Assembly: GCA_037976565.1 (NCBI GenBank)
Contig: CP137675.1
Span: 2,985,323-3,049,322, forward strand
From: Mesocentrotus franciscanus
Taxonomy: Eukaryota > Echinodermata > Echinoidea > Camarodonta > Strongylocentrotidae
Direction: 5' to 3'
Length of the DNA: 64,000 bases
Under the pieces are notes generated by a model. The model made no database searches. It was not told where the DNA came from and saw only the letters and a program-made list of their open reading frames with translations. The translations under genes and the position numbers were made by a program. Within the stretch, counting starts at the first letter, position 1, and each line of letters opens with the position of its first letter. This document shows positions 13,435-25,342 of this stretch, piece after piece.

Positions 13435-14350
13435 AGGCGCATTTATACTGTCAAATACCTCATTTTGAAAAATCGCGATTTTTCGTGCACCCGTTTACAC
13501 TTGTGCCGAAACATCACCGACTGAGCTGCTCAGCGATGTTTTGGCGTGTTTTGTTGGTAATGCGCATGCGCGGTCTTCCCAATGCATAATGCTCAATCAT
13601 ACACAGCGAGTCCAGCACGAACAGTCATGCACGTATAACGGTACGTGTGACTACATGGACTACATGTTACCGCACGTACCCCTACAGATGGGACTACATT
13701 TACGCTTCCGTGAATGTTTCGCCATGGGTTCGTTGATGACATTGCCTTCGATTTATTCCCGAAACAACCGTGAGACATAGAATTATGAGAAGATATTTGG
13801 AAGAGAGCTTTGATATACTTTGATTTATCACGTACGAAAGTATAGATTTGGTGTAATGACGGAAAATATGAAAAATACTGAAATATTTTCAGATAAAATA
13901 ATACAAAAGGATTGCGCTTTGTTTCGCTCAGTTTTCGCATATTAAAACAGGATTTGACAACTATTTGCAATATTTATGAGTTAGAACAACCCTTCTTCTT
14001 CCATTTGACATTTCAATCATTTCATTTAGTGGTTTCTAAAGCGAGATTTTACAGTTTAGCTGAGACTCTTTCGTAGCGGTTCAGCGTAAACAAGTTGTTC
14101 ACTTTATGCAACTAAGGCTTCAGGACGAAAGCTAGCCACGTTCCTAAAGTCACGTGACCTAAAATCGCGATTTTACAAGAGCGAGCATACTTGCGAAATA
14201 CGCCAAGATATGCCAAAAGATCACACTTCGCTTTGGAATCTTTCGGGCTTGGCATTTTTGCCGGTAAAGGGTAGTTGCCATGGTAAACATCGCGGTCAGG
14301 CTCCGGTTTGGCATTTTTTGGCGTATTTGGATGACAGTGTAAATGCCCCT
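13435..14350. mobile_element. 916-bp GC-richer element with inverted ends
   Basis: The left end AGGCGCATTTATACTGTCAA pairs with the right end, which reads AGGGGCATTTACACTGTCAT in reverse complement. A 3-bp ACT lies on both sides (13432-13434 and 14351-14353). The interior is more CpG-rich than its surroundings and includes a perfect 18-nt palindrome GAAAAATCGCGATTTTTC (13467-13484), echoed by AAAATCGCGATTTTA at about 14161. No transposase recognised. Confidence 0.7.
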
Positions 14351-14438
14351 ACTCAGAAAGTCTTTGTTGAGGGAAATGTAAGATAATGACTTTACTGTAT
14401 GGGGGATGGGTGGAAAATGCAGAGAATTACATAAGGGC

Positions 14439-14845
14439 TTAAAGGTAAAGACCAGTTTTGGAAACGCCCCTCTCTCAAAAAAATGAAATGGAAGCTCTCA
14501 TTACCAATCATGTGAAAGAATATGTTTTGACTAATACGTGATGATACAAATTTTGCCGGGAAAGTCGGGAAACCACCTACTAATTGATATATTTGGTAAA
14601 TTATTATGTCTATTGGGACCAAATAGATATCGCGCACATGGTCGCGTAGTCCCATATACATCTTTCTGTGTACAGTGCTTGTATTGTAACTTTACCAAGA
14701 CTGGGCCAAATTCATTATCATTTTGATGATTCCAGAACCTTGCAGTACACACCAATACATGCTAGATGATCAACCTTTTATGATCGATTCCACAACGTTT
14801 CTTTCACAATACAATCGCATGACCAGAACTGGTCTTTATCTTTAA
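14439..14845. mobile_element. TTAA-bounded miniature element, family B, complete copy
   Basis: 407 bp with TTAA at both edges. Terminal inverted repeats are AGGTAAAGACCAGTTTTGG on the left and AGATAAAGACCAGTTCTGG on the right (reverse complement). Non-coding. Its right half is repeated at 32885. Confidence 0.88.
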
Positions 14846-16528
14846 GGCCTGTTGGTCATAAAACTGAATGCCAATCCTGGTGATTGACAACACCTGTTAT
14901 TGGATAAACACCCAAATGGTGTCGAATCCCCTATGAGAGCCCGCTACTAAGTGTCTTTAATTTTATTTTGATGGAGAATGTCTGGTTTGGTTCTAGAAAT
15001 TAATTTCATGGTCGGCATGATGTTCATGTTCATGGTGAGCAAATGGCATTTAAGCATTAGCACATGTATTACAGAGTAGGCTACATGGGCTACATGTTGA
15101 GCTATATTCAGGTTCATTTTATACATTCAATTTGTTAAGAAAACTGGATGTTTGGTTTTATTCTAGTTAGTTTCAAGGTTTATGGAAGGAAGACATTTTT
15201 ATAGGCCATCAGTCATGGTCACATGTGGAGTTTGGTGTTGTCACCCTTCTTTGTAGAGTCATTGCCCTTATAAATGTAGTGGTTCTATTGATACATGTAA
15301 GTATTTTAGTTTATAGGGACAGGTTTAAAATAACATTCATGAGATGATTGATATTGCCTGATCATACTCCACATTTGCTTCCTGTAAGTTGTCTGTTTTC
15401 TTTTATGTTAAAAAGTGACTGATTGATATATATACATGTATATATAATAGTTTTGGTCCATAGCTATTCTAATGGTCATGTTTTATAATTTGAAAGAAAT
15501 ACTTGTTCTTCAACTTCTTTCCCAACTTACTATCAGCCATGTAATGCATGTACATGTAGGCCTACAGTGCACCTATTGTCCATTGTGTGGTTTGGTTGTA
15601 CACATACATGTATATATATGCAGTAATAATTTGGGTTTAGATATAAATTAATTCAAATTATGTTTCATATACATAAACTCTATTTTGCTTGGCAGTGTAT
15701 AGACTGTTTATACAGCATATATATCAGGGGCCTTTCTACAAGAGCCTACTTATTGCATACATACAGTATATACAAGTACGACTGTATTACGAGTGTCTCT
15801 TCGCATATTGTGCATGCATGCTCTGTTGCTTTTCCTTAGCACTACAGTTCAAAGTCTCCCCGCCTGTTTTCAATTTCCACACAGGCCAAGGGCAATGGTT
15901 TGTAATTGTAGTGGGACAATAATTGTACAGTTGAATGGTAGGAGACAATGATAACGATGGACTATTTTATGTACATACTGTACATGTACTATATCAGCTA
16001 ATGATGCTAATCCATGAACTTGAATAGTGTTGTACATTCAACATTGATGGAGCAGCCCAAATGCAGTCAAGTTTATAAGATTTGAATTACCCCCCTGAAG
16101 TTTTCTTTTTTCTTTCCCCCTTTGACATGCTATATATAGAGAGTATGCCATTCAGAGTGGATCTTCAGAAGATATTTTTAGTATTCTGAAAGACAAAAAT
16201 AAACAAAGAAAAATTATTGAAAAGGGATGCTCTGGAAGCTCTCCTGAGTTTTCAGTGTTTGTAAGAGTCTAATATACAGGGTGTACAGGTGTTTTCTTTG
16301 TACAAACATTGTACAAGTAAAGTATCACAAATGATGTTAGACTGAGGTCTAGTCTAGTCTATCCTTTTTCTTTGTTAAACTTGACTTTAATTCTTGCATC
16401 GAGTTGCATCAACTGGTTTGGTAGAAATATTTACATAGTATGAAATTCAAAGTGTTGAAGAAACATTTTTTCATAAATAATGAAAACTCTTTAAAGCCTT
16501 GTTCAAATATGCAGTGCTCAGTAAACCA

Positions 16529-16655
16529 CAGCATTAAAAAAAAAGAATGACGTAAAGTGTAATTCACTTCACATTTCCTATCTTATAACACAGAGCTAAG
16601 TGAATGTGCATAGAACCTTTGTTGCGCGTACATGTAGTTGCCGTCCATTTACATA
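16529..16655 (+). repeat. Dispersed repeat with conserved TTCACATTTCCTAT core, copy 1
   Basis: Shares CTTCACATTTCCTATC, ATAACACAGAGCT and a GCGCGTA-containing segment, in the same order and spacing, with 55103-55224. Type of element unknown. Confidence 0.75.
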
Positions 16656-19600
16656 TAATTTTTTTTTTAAGGCAGTGCTGTACCATGTCATATCTGTATG
16701 AGCCTTAATAAGTAAAGAATATTAACTTACAGGTACATGTATGTGATCAATTCTAATTTAATGATAGCATTACTGACTAGCTTTTGTTTAGACATCTCCC
16801 ATTCATGATTAGATAATTTCTGGAAGGATGTAAAGAGGCCCATACTAGAGCTGTGATCTTGGCTCTAATCCAAAGATTAGGTTAACGATAATTACAGGAT
16901 GTTCATTGTACATGGATGTTTAAGGGTAATTGGTATCTTATGCCAATGTTAAGTTCCTGCTTTTGTTGCGATGAGTGGTAAATCTAATTAATTAATAGGA
17001 ACTGACTAGTCATGTCTGTTTCATAGGCTTCACTTACCATGGTCGATCGCCACACAGAAAAAGGAAGCAAAAGAATTGAAGGAAAATGACTTGTATAGCA
17101 TGCAGTCTTGTTTATAAACATGTACAACATTTATACTGAGATTAGAGATGCTGGACAAACTATACATTCACGTACAGACATGTACATTTGTATGTTACAC
17201 ATGTAACCTGACACGTATACACCTGTACATGAACATGCACGATTGCACCAGTGACGTTTGTCTTGGGTGTAGCAGGAATAGAATGCATAATGTGATTTTA
17301 ATACCTGTCACCACTTTTTAATGATTGCTATTACGATTAATTTATTTATCTGTTGCACACACAGTTGTACAAAAATAACAAACAACCATCACATGTTTAC
17401 TTGTATATTGGCCTAAATTGTATCATGAATGAGGGGTGGTATTTCCCCCGCTATGTTATTTTTTTGTTTTAGTGAGATGTAAGTTAATTGTTTATGACAA
17501 ATTGAAATGGCATAAAGTATTAAACAATAAACCCTTATTGGTGTTTAAGCGGAAGTCTCCTTGAACTATACACATGCAACCAGCTATGCACAGACATTAG
17601 CCGATAACTTTTCTTAAGTTAGAGTTATGACATTGATGAACATACACTTATATCTCTCACAGACATAAAAGATAATCACAGTTTTCAGAATACCAGCTTA
17701 GAACTCTATGTACAACAACAGTATATATTGGTTTGTACATATAAGAATTATGAATGCATATTGGTTATAATTCTGAACAAATAACCACTTAGTAGTCATG
17801 AAACTCATTATTATGCCATCATTTTGATCGTTCATGAATTCATGGAAATCCTTGGTCTCAAGTGCAGTAGTGCGCGTTAACACCCCCCTACCATGTGCGC
17901 CTTTAAGTTAGGATATCGTTGACTGACGCCTTTAGGATCAGGATGTGCACACCCTTGTCAATGCCTTGGCTCCCAACAAGTTTAGTTCTAGTGGGTGGGT
18001 CTATTATTAGCTATACGCATACATGTAGGTAAACATTACAGGAAAGGTATCACTTCTGAAAGAAATCTATTCAAATACTTCGGGGAAAAATCCCTTTTTT
18101 ATGATTTTTACAAAAGGACAACAGTAAAACTCCATGGTACTGGATGCTTATTTTAATACTAGGGTTTGATATACACCATGAGCTTTGACTTTTTGTCCAA
18201 TTCTGTTTTTCGCGTTGGGGAAATGTTCAGAGATGGCACAGGTGCTCATGGTATTTGAAGTCTTTGATCAAGTTCTTTGGGTATTTATGTGAGTATTTCA
18301 ATATTTCATTATTTGTAAATGTACTAGAAAAAGCTCTATATGGTACATGGAGGCCTCTTTTGTTCTACTTAAAGGTAATGTGCTTTGTCAATAGTATTTG
18401 CCAAATGGGTGGTAGAAAATACATAGTTAAACTTGTCCTAATTAAGTATTGATAATTCTTGAAGATGAATCGGTTAAATCAGTGTTTATATGGTTGGTCA
18501 ATGTACTCCACAAGTACACTTTTGACTGATTTTATTACATTTTATTTTAAAATATCAAATACTAAGTACAGTTTTGCTTGCATTGACTCACTTTACATTG
18601 ACCAGTCTTCCAACTAGTGGGCCTTTATACATGTATGTATTTCTTCTCTATAGACCTAAGCAATTGGACCTAAGACAATCGCAAAATATTAGACACAATT
18701 CTTGGTAGTAATACATACATGTACATGTACATGTTTATTTGTTTTCACATGATAAAAATCAATCACACAACTTATTTCCATCATCATCAAGTGTTTGTAG
18801 AGTTTATTTTTAGATACATTATTATTTTTAGCATTATATTTATTTTGATTCCATTTATCTCGTTTGATTGTTTGTTCACTCTATGAATAGTTCAAGAGGT
18901 ATAAATCAATGGATGAGTAACCACTAGTTAGTCCTAATTACTAATTAGATAACCTTACAGGTGATTATTGACCAGGTACAAGTACATTGTTCAGCTTTTA
19001 TGTTAATTGCTTATTTAATCCAATATTTTCACATCAACTTATCATATTTTGTAATAATCTTAACAGTAGGATTTTTTCAGTCAAAACTTTGGGGACTTGA
19101 CATTCGACAGCAGACGTTGCCGGACCCTTGCATCTTTTATCTAAAGTTGTATTTCATAGGATCATTCTCAAGTGTTAGTGCAGCAAGTCATTTAAGACTA
19201 AGAATTGATATCTGAGGGTAAAGGTAACACCATTTGTTGTTCTTCATTTGATGCACATTAGAAATCCCTTTGTAGCAATGAATGAAATATGTTAAGTATG
19301 TAAACTTGGTACTAGACAAGTGCAAAGGTGTGATCAGTGATGTCACTATTCTGAAGTATGTGAAACGTAGGCTCCATTTATTTGAAAAAGTATATTTCAT
19401 TTTCATAATTGAATTTTCAATGCAGAAACTACACTTGAAGGTTTATAATTGCTCACAAGTATCTGACTATATGCCTGTAATTAGTAATACTCTTGTCACT
19501 ATAGTGTCAGGATCATGTGGGGCTTCCATAATGTCGTGCATTATTGGGCAGCCTGTCTTTGGTAACCAGTCAAATGATATGAACTCTGCGCTTGAGGTCC

Positions 19601-20196
19601 GCTCCAGACTCCAGTCATGAGAGTTGTGTGTTACGGATGGGCAGCCATGCAATCAGTGACGTAGAATCCTCTACTCTCGTTTGAGTGCGCTCTGTACCTA
19701 AATATGTGATCAGCATGCTTCAAAGTTATATATATATTCCTTTAATTTAAAAGATGTACTGTAAAAGCTTTCATTTTTTAGCGGATGACAGGGTAAAATG
19801 TACATTTTGTGAGTTGCTGTTTACGAGGTCAATACTCCCAGTCTACTTGCAGTCATTGCGGTCACAACTTTATTGGCTATGTACTTGAACCACTGGTAGA
19901 AAACTAAAACAGGGATCCTAATGCACACATCTATTTATGCTCAAGCATGAAATGTATTTATAGGTGACTTAGGTCTTCATGTAGGCTGTGTTTGTAATTT
20001 ACATGTACATGTAGCTAGATTTGACACATCCAGCAGTTACAGGCATGTGCACATCTACATGAATATGAAGTTCTAGTTCTGAGGCGATGTCAAGATTTGC
20101 AAAAAGGTTTTCAGAAGTAAACATCCACAAAATGAAAGCTTATATATATACAGGATATCGTACAACCTTTTTTTAAATTTGAAGAATGTGCGAGGG

Positions 20197-20199
<3 letters not shown>

Positions 20200-20228
<29 letters not shown>
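20200..20228 (+). repeat. GA microsatellite
   Basis: About fourteen GA units, followed by a short CA-rich run (tacacatacacacacaca). Confidence 0.95.
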
Positions 20229-20232
<4 letters not shown>

Positions 20233-20375
20233 CACATACACACACACAGAGGACTGAAGATGTTAGGGGCAGGAAGGGATAGGGGCTGCTCTGTCAAGTC
20301 CTAGTGGTTCTTGAACTACAAAGCAAAGATGAATTTGGAATAGAACATCATCTTTGTGATCACTCTATTAACAAA

Positions 20376-20442
20376 TCGCAAGCTTTAATATGTCGCATTC
20401 TCAAGCAACATACAAGTAAATTGGGACAAATTAATTTTTTCA
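20376..20442 (+). repeat. Dispersed local repeat, copy 1
   Basis: AAGCTTTAATATGTCGCATT...AAATTGGGACAAATTAATTTTT is repeated with small changes at 21765-21832, 1.4 kb away in the same orientation. Function unknown. Confidence 0.75.
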
Positions 20443-21764
20443 TGTACATGTACTGTACTTACAATTGATAATGATATTACTAATGTAGTTGTTAACTGTT
20501 CATGTACATGTACACAGTATTTTGTAGTCACATATCTTTGGACTGCTGAATGAATGGAGTGCTTCAGAAAAATCTGGAAGCATTCATTTGACAATAGCCT
20601 TGACATTTTCTAGCCACAACATTTCAAATCTGAACTGCAGTTGTAGAAATGTGATGAATATTAGAAGAAGAAAGGTTTTCTTTGGTGAATTCTGCAGGAA
20701 TGTCTTTAAAAAAAAAAATGAATCCCTGACGTCACCATGATGCAACTCTTATTGGGTGATGGATAGAGGTGATAATGACTCTACCGTATATCACAATCAC
20801 AATCCACCTTTGATCTTGGATGATCTTCAATGATCAGATTTATAAAGAAATGAACTAGGAGCCTTGATGAATTGTTTTCAAAAAATAGAAAATCCTGTGG
20901 CATTTTTTTCTTCTCCAGTCACCATTATCTTGCTTGAAGGTGTTCTATGTTCTTTTCCTGTCCGCATCTTTCAAAACCCCATTTATCTTTAAGCTTGATA
21001 TCTCTTCTGATTGTATGACAAATGATGTGAATGGTCATTCATAGATCTCTGATTTCAGGAACCTTCATGAAACCCTACCCTCAGGATCAATGCGGATGAG
21101 TGGGAGATGATGATCATAATGAGAATGATGGAAATAAAATAATGCCTTTTGGTCAGGCTGTATGTTACAATACCAAGAAGGAAGTAAATGGAGACTTCTT
21201 CTCAAGTTTAGTGTCATCACAAGCTCTTTGTGTTACAAAACCCTTCTCTCCTGCTTTGTTGCCATGGCAACGTGACTTCACCAGCTTCGTTCTTTAAATG
21301 TCGGATGCTCAAGTTGAATCTCCAATGGTTTAAGTGGTTGGTTGGGAGGGCATGGGAGTTAACTTTTATCTTGGAGACAGACTCCGGCAAGGAAGAGTGA
21401 GAAAAAAGGGCTATTTATGGCATTTGGATGGCTGAATTTAGCTCTCACTGAAATGCTAAATGTTATAATAATTCCTCTCAGGAGGCATTTGTACAGTTTT
21501 TAACTTCTTTTCAATCCATCCATATTCAATCATTTACATGTACCGGTACTTGTACTTTATTGTTCAAGTTACATCAAGTTGAGCTTGAATTTTACTTTAT
21601 TGATGTTAGTGAGGAAGGGTTATTGCCTTTAGACTTTTGGTACATACAGTTAACAACTAAATTATTCATACCCCTTGTAAATTTGATGTTTTTGTGTTTT
21701 CGTAACTCAGGAATGAAAGATGGACTGGCTGAATTAGGGCCTTTGTTGAATACTTTTAAATGTA

Positions 21765-21832
21765 AGCTTTAATATGTCACATTCTCAAGAAGAATAAATT
21801 GGGACAAATCAATTTTTCACATACTTTAAAAA
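21765..21832 (+). repeat. Dispersed local repeat, copy 2
   Basis: Pairs with 20376-20442: AAGCTTTAATATGTCACATT, then AAATTGGGACAAATCAATTTTT. Confidence 0.75.
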
Positions 21833-22298
21833 CGACAAAACTGTGTAAGGGTATGAATATTTCAGTTGTTAACTTAAGTCCTAGAATTACATATCTACAT
21901 TTAACAAACTATCACAGTGGGGGAATACCAGCTCTTGAAACCTAAGTAGTATATCATCAATTAGTAATGATAATCTTACAATTTTTGTTCAGTCATATGA
22001 TATGATGGTTCTGGCATATATTGCTAAGAGTAAGAGATGTTCCGGGAAGTTAGAGGACAGAGATTAGTATTTCCTTGTTTCTGTACAATTAGAATTCATC
22101 ATGCTTGACGTGAAAGATGATATTATTTCTATATCCTGAAATAGATGCAGCACATACTTAATATTGCGAGAACTACATTTCCTTTTTTTCATCTTTATCC
22201 ATGCATATGGCACATGTGCATTAGGTCCTTGTGCATGTACATGTAAGTTGAGGGGCTTCAGAATAATAGAGAAATTTGAGCTTGATACCTCTTCAAAC

Positions 22299-22640
22299 TC
22301 ATAAATGGTTACTTGATCGATTCCATTTGACTCTGTGGTTCACGGGGATCTCGGGAACCTCTTGAACCACTGCTCCATAAAGCATAGAATCACCTTTTTT
22401 CCACCCAAGTTGGGGGTGCTGATGAAACTCTAAACCATGCTGCAGCCGTTTAATCTGAGAGTTTGATGGGATATCTTGATGAATCCAAACATATTTGACT
22501 GGAATGGAAAGGCTAGCCTTCACCTTGGGTGCATAAGTGGCATTCTCTGCATTGCTGTACCCCACAGGCAGGCAGGGGTCATACGAGGAGGACCAGTAGA
22601 ATAGCTGGGAGTCCACCAGCCAGCCAGCCAGCCACCGTTG
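22299..22640 (-). CDS. Unrecognised minus-strand open frame (possible exon or gene fragment)
   Basis: Open for about 113 codons between a TAA at 22641-22643 and a stop at 22299, with no ATG at its start, so it would be an internal exon or a broken gene. The residues look protein-like: WLVDSQLFYWSSSYDPCLP, ASLSIPVKYVWIHQDIPSNS, then LEFHQHPQLGWKKGDSM and AVVQEVPEIPVNHRVKWN. No family recognised. A second protein-like open segment on the same strand begins about 450 nt upstream of it (23149-23362) and ends at a consensus donor; the two could be parts of one gene or pseudogene, but their splice phases could not be reconciled. Confidence 0.3.
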   Translation of the reverse strand, partial: QRWLAGWLVDSQLFYWSSSYDPCLPVGYSNAENATYAPKVKASLSIPVKYVWIHQDIPSNSQIKRLQHGLEFHQHPQLGWKKGDSMLYGAVVQEVPEIPVNHRVKWNRSSNHL

Positions 22641-23148
22641 TTAACACTCATAGTTTTAGGAATGTGACGTAGTGATTTGCATGCTCAGACAATGAACATT
22701 GACGCTTAAATGTATGTCTTAATGTTTCCTCAAACTAAGAACTGGCCTACTAAATACAGTGTATGCATCTTTCTTTGCATCTGTTTAATATAACCCTTGC
22801 TGAATTGATTTTTTTTTTCCAGAAAGATTTGTTTATATATATTCTAGTGTCTCAAAGAGAAATGCAATCTTGCTCTGAAAGGAACCAGAAGAATAAGCCC
22901 TGTAAAACAGGAATTTTTTTCCCCCTTGGAATCTTTTGAGATTTGTATAGATGATGGTATGCTATAAGGTCTGCACATAATCATGGCATCTTGTAATATT
23001 GTTAGATGTTGTTTGTTTCAGTTAGCATCGATCATTCTTCTTGATTGGGGTTATAAAGAGGGCCTAGTTGTTTTCCCTCATACAACCTGGAGATACTGTG
23101 TCTGCCTATTCAATTTTCCTGTTTGATTGAAGTGTTCATTGCCCTTAC

Positions 23149-23362
23149 CTGGCTTGTCACGTCTCCCTGAAGTCTCCTTGGGGGAGAGTTTCACCATGAA
23201 AAATTGATTGTTCGCTGTTCCCTCCACATCAAACACATGCAAAATGTACATCATGATGCAATCTCCGATCATATCTTTGGTCAGCAGCGAACACTCTGGC
23301 TCATGGGGGTAAATGGTTGTGTATTCAGATTGATGTTTGCAGACTGTACCCTCTCTTACCTC
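23149..23362 (-). CDS. Unrecognised minus-strand exon-like segment ending at a donor site
   Basis: Open from a TAG at 23363-23365. It reads HEPECSLLTKDMIGDCIMMY, then ILHVFDVEGTANNQFFMVKL and SPKETSGRRDKP, ending on CCAG|gtaagg, a near-perfect splice donor (GT on the minus strand at 23148-23147). The frame continues past the donor for 20 more codons to a stop near 23078. No acceptor with a good pyrimidine tract was found, so the left boundary is unknown. No family recognised. Confidence 0.28.
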
Positions 23363-23902
23363 CTACAGTTGTATATAGCCATCTTTCACTATCTCCCTTT
23401 TCTCTTTTTCTAAAATGTTCACATTCACTATCAGCGCTATCTCTTGTCTTTGATATTGCCCATGACTGGTAATACCCAAAGAAATACTTTACTTTGGTGG
23501 GAAACACTTTGGGGCTATACTTTTTGATTAGGTTAGTCAGATAGGTGAAAGGTTATGGTTAATATGAACTTGGGTGATCCTTGTTGGCCCCCTTGGAAGT
23601 GTGCTGCTCATCAAGCCTTGTTTGTTTGCAGGGAAGTCAAAATACAGACACCTTGAAGTGGAGCAGGCCTCCCTAAACCATGCCTAAACCCACTCAGATG
23701 CTATCAAAATTCCAAGCCCTCTCTCAATGTAGTTCTTTGAAGGTTGACAAATATAAGCCTTTTCTTTGGTTCTCTCACTTTGAACCTCCTGCAATTGCCC
23801 AAAAATATATTACCCACTAAATCCTAATGAGGGGAAGCAGATCTCATTGCTTGAATGGGGAACAAAGTAGGTATTTTAAATGTTCTTGTATTTATCACTT
23901 TC

Positions 23903-24451
23903 TTAAAGGTACTATGTCCCATTTGCAGGCCAAAAAAATGAAAAGATTAAATTCCAACGGCATTTGAAAGACAATACTAAATTAGAACTTCCCTAAAAAA
24001 GGGGGGCTTGAAAATGTCTTTAAGTGGGAAAATAACGACTATTAGTTGTTGAATCGACTTAGGAGCTACAGTATAGAGCCAGTAAGTAATAGTCTGATAT
24101 TTCAGACCATTGTACCGAATGGTTGTACTTTTTATGCTGCGCAAAGATTCAATCAGTTTAATTTTGGCCATTACAAGAAGTGGGTTATTGATGTAGACAA
24201 ATGCTCATGTACCCTTTACAGCTCATTTTATGTTATTACCAAAGATGGAATAAAGCCAGTCAGTCACTCAATAGTGTCTGACAGTGAAGTCTAGCAAGTA
24301 AATGGGTTTCCTTGCATAATTTGAATATTAGGACACTGCTAACGTTTAAATTTCACAAATAGGACAAATAGGACATACATGACATATCCACAATTCCTGC
24401 AAAGTTCTATAGAATTTGATGTTGGCTGCAAAAGGGACATAGTATCTTTAA
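23903..24451 (+). mobile_element. TTAA-bounded miniature element, family A copy 2
   Basis: 549 bp with TTAA at both edges and the same terminal inverted repeats as copy 1. Nearly identical by eye to the copy at 61643 over its whole length. A 25-bp internal difference and shorter G run (six) distinguish it. The small open frames inside it, such as one reading FNQFNFGHYKKWVIDVDKCS, recur in copy 3 only because the DNA is repeated. Confidence 0.92.
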
Positions 24452-25058
24452 AGAGTTTATAAACAAAGCTTACAATCTGCTTATTCATTGTTCCCAACTT
24501 GTTATCAAGTGAGAAGAAGTCCTGTGGGCTAGATAATAATATATGCATTGTTTGACAAAATAACCACAGGTACTAGGAAAAGATCAATGCAAACTGTGTT
24601 TACAATACGAGTACATTTTGTTCTTGATGTGATAATGTTGCAATCAATAATGGCTTGCAGAGCCTTCTGTTCAAATTGTGTTTTACTCACCGTAGACTTA
24701 TGTCTTGCTAGAAAAATGATCAGTTCATCTACCCAAAGGGTGAGAGGGCCTACATTCATATCAGCAGCCAGAATGGCTATGAGAAGATGTAGGAATGAAA
24801 CAAACAACTAAATTTTCAAAGTGATTCAAAGTGTTCATGCTTTTTTCACTTCTTCTTTTCTTTGAGCAGATGTTGATATTTCCTTTGCTGTCATCTATCT
24901 ATTTGAAAAGCTTTTGTTTTGCGGGGCAAGCTGATCATCATCATTTGTTATAATAGAAGCATATGTATGTATCTTTTTTAAAGATTACAGTATTGGAAGC
25001 AGAGACAATTACATGGGAGCAGTAACTGCTCTTCCTATGGAAAGCTTGGGAAGGGATC

Positions 25059-25342
25059 TGGGGGGTGTTTCACAAAGACTAAGATTGACTTTAAGTTGAA
25101 CTTAAGTATAACAGGCCATTTGTGCCATTGTTTTCTCTCATCATTTACTGGCATTGGTCTCTCACGGGATGTACAAATCATGGTAAAAAATCTACAAAAC
25201 TTACATTTTTTGATAATTCATTATTGAAGGAAAAAATATTATCTAAAGATCATAATGGTGAGAGCAAACAATGGCACGAACGGCCTGTTATACTTAAGTC
25301 CAACTTAAAGTCGATCTTAGTCTTTGTGAAACACCCCCCTGG
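25059..25342. mobile_element. Foldback element with about 73-bp arms
   Basis: The left arm starts TGGGGGGTGTTTCACAAAG and includes GGCCATTTGTGCCATTG. The right arm is its reverse complement with few changes, ending CTTTGTGAAACACCCCCC. The loop is about 135 bp. Non-coding miniature element. Confidence 0.85.

Larger units (their letters stand above)
14846..22298. other. No recognisable gene
   Basis: AT-rich sequence holding the repeats listed at 16529, 20200, 20376 and 21765. Frequent TACATGTA palindromes; no convincing exon on either strand. Confidence 0.5.

Noticed and set aside
13541..13970. Frames of 79 and 125 codons inside the CpG-rich element as genes
   Set aside because: They overlap on opposite strands, have no family resemblance and end within the repeat.
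18804..18831. Two MEF2-consensus matches (TTATTTTTAG) 18 bp apart, and CTAAAAATAG at 46548-46557, as autoregulatory sites
   Set aside because: The degenerate consensus is expected a few dozen times by chance in 64 kb of such AT-rich DNA, and the strict form several times, so these are not enriched.
24046..24294. Open frame with FNQFNFGHYKKWVIDVDKCS, repeated at 61753-62025
   Set aside because: The similarity is explained by the repeated non-coding miniature element. The frame is short, differs at its ends between copies and has no family match.
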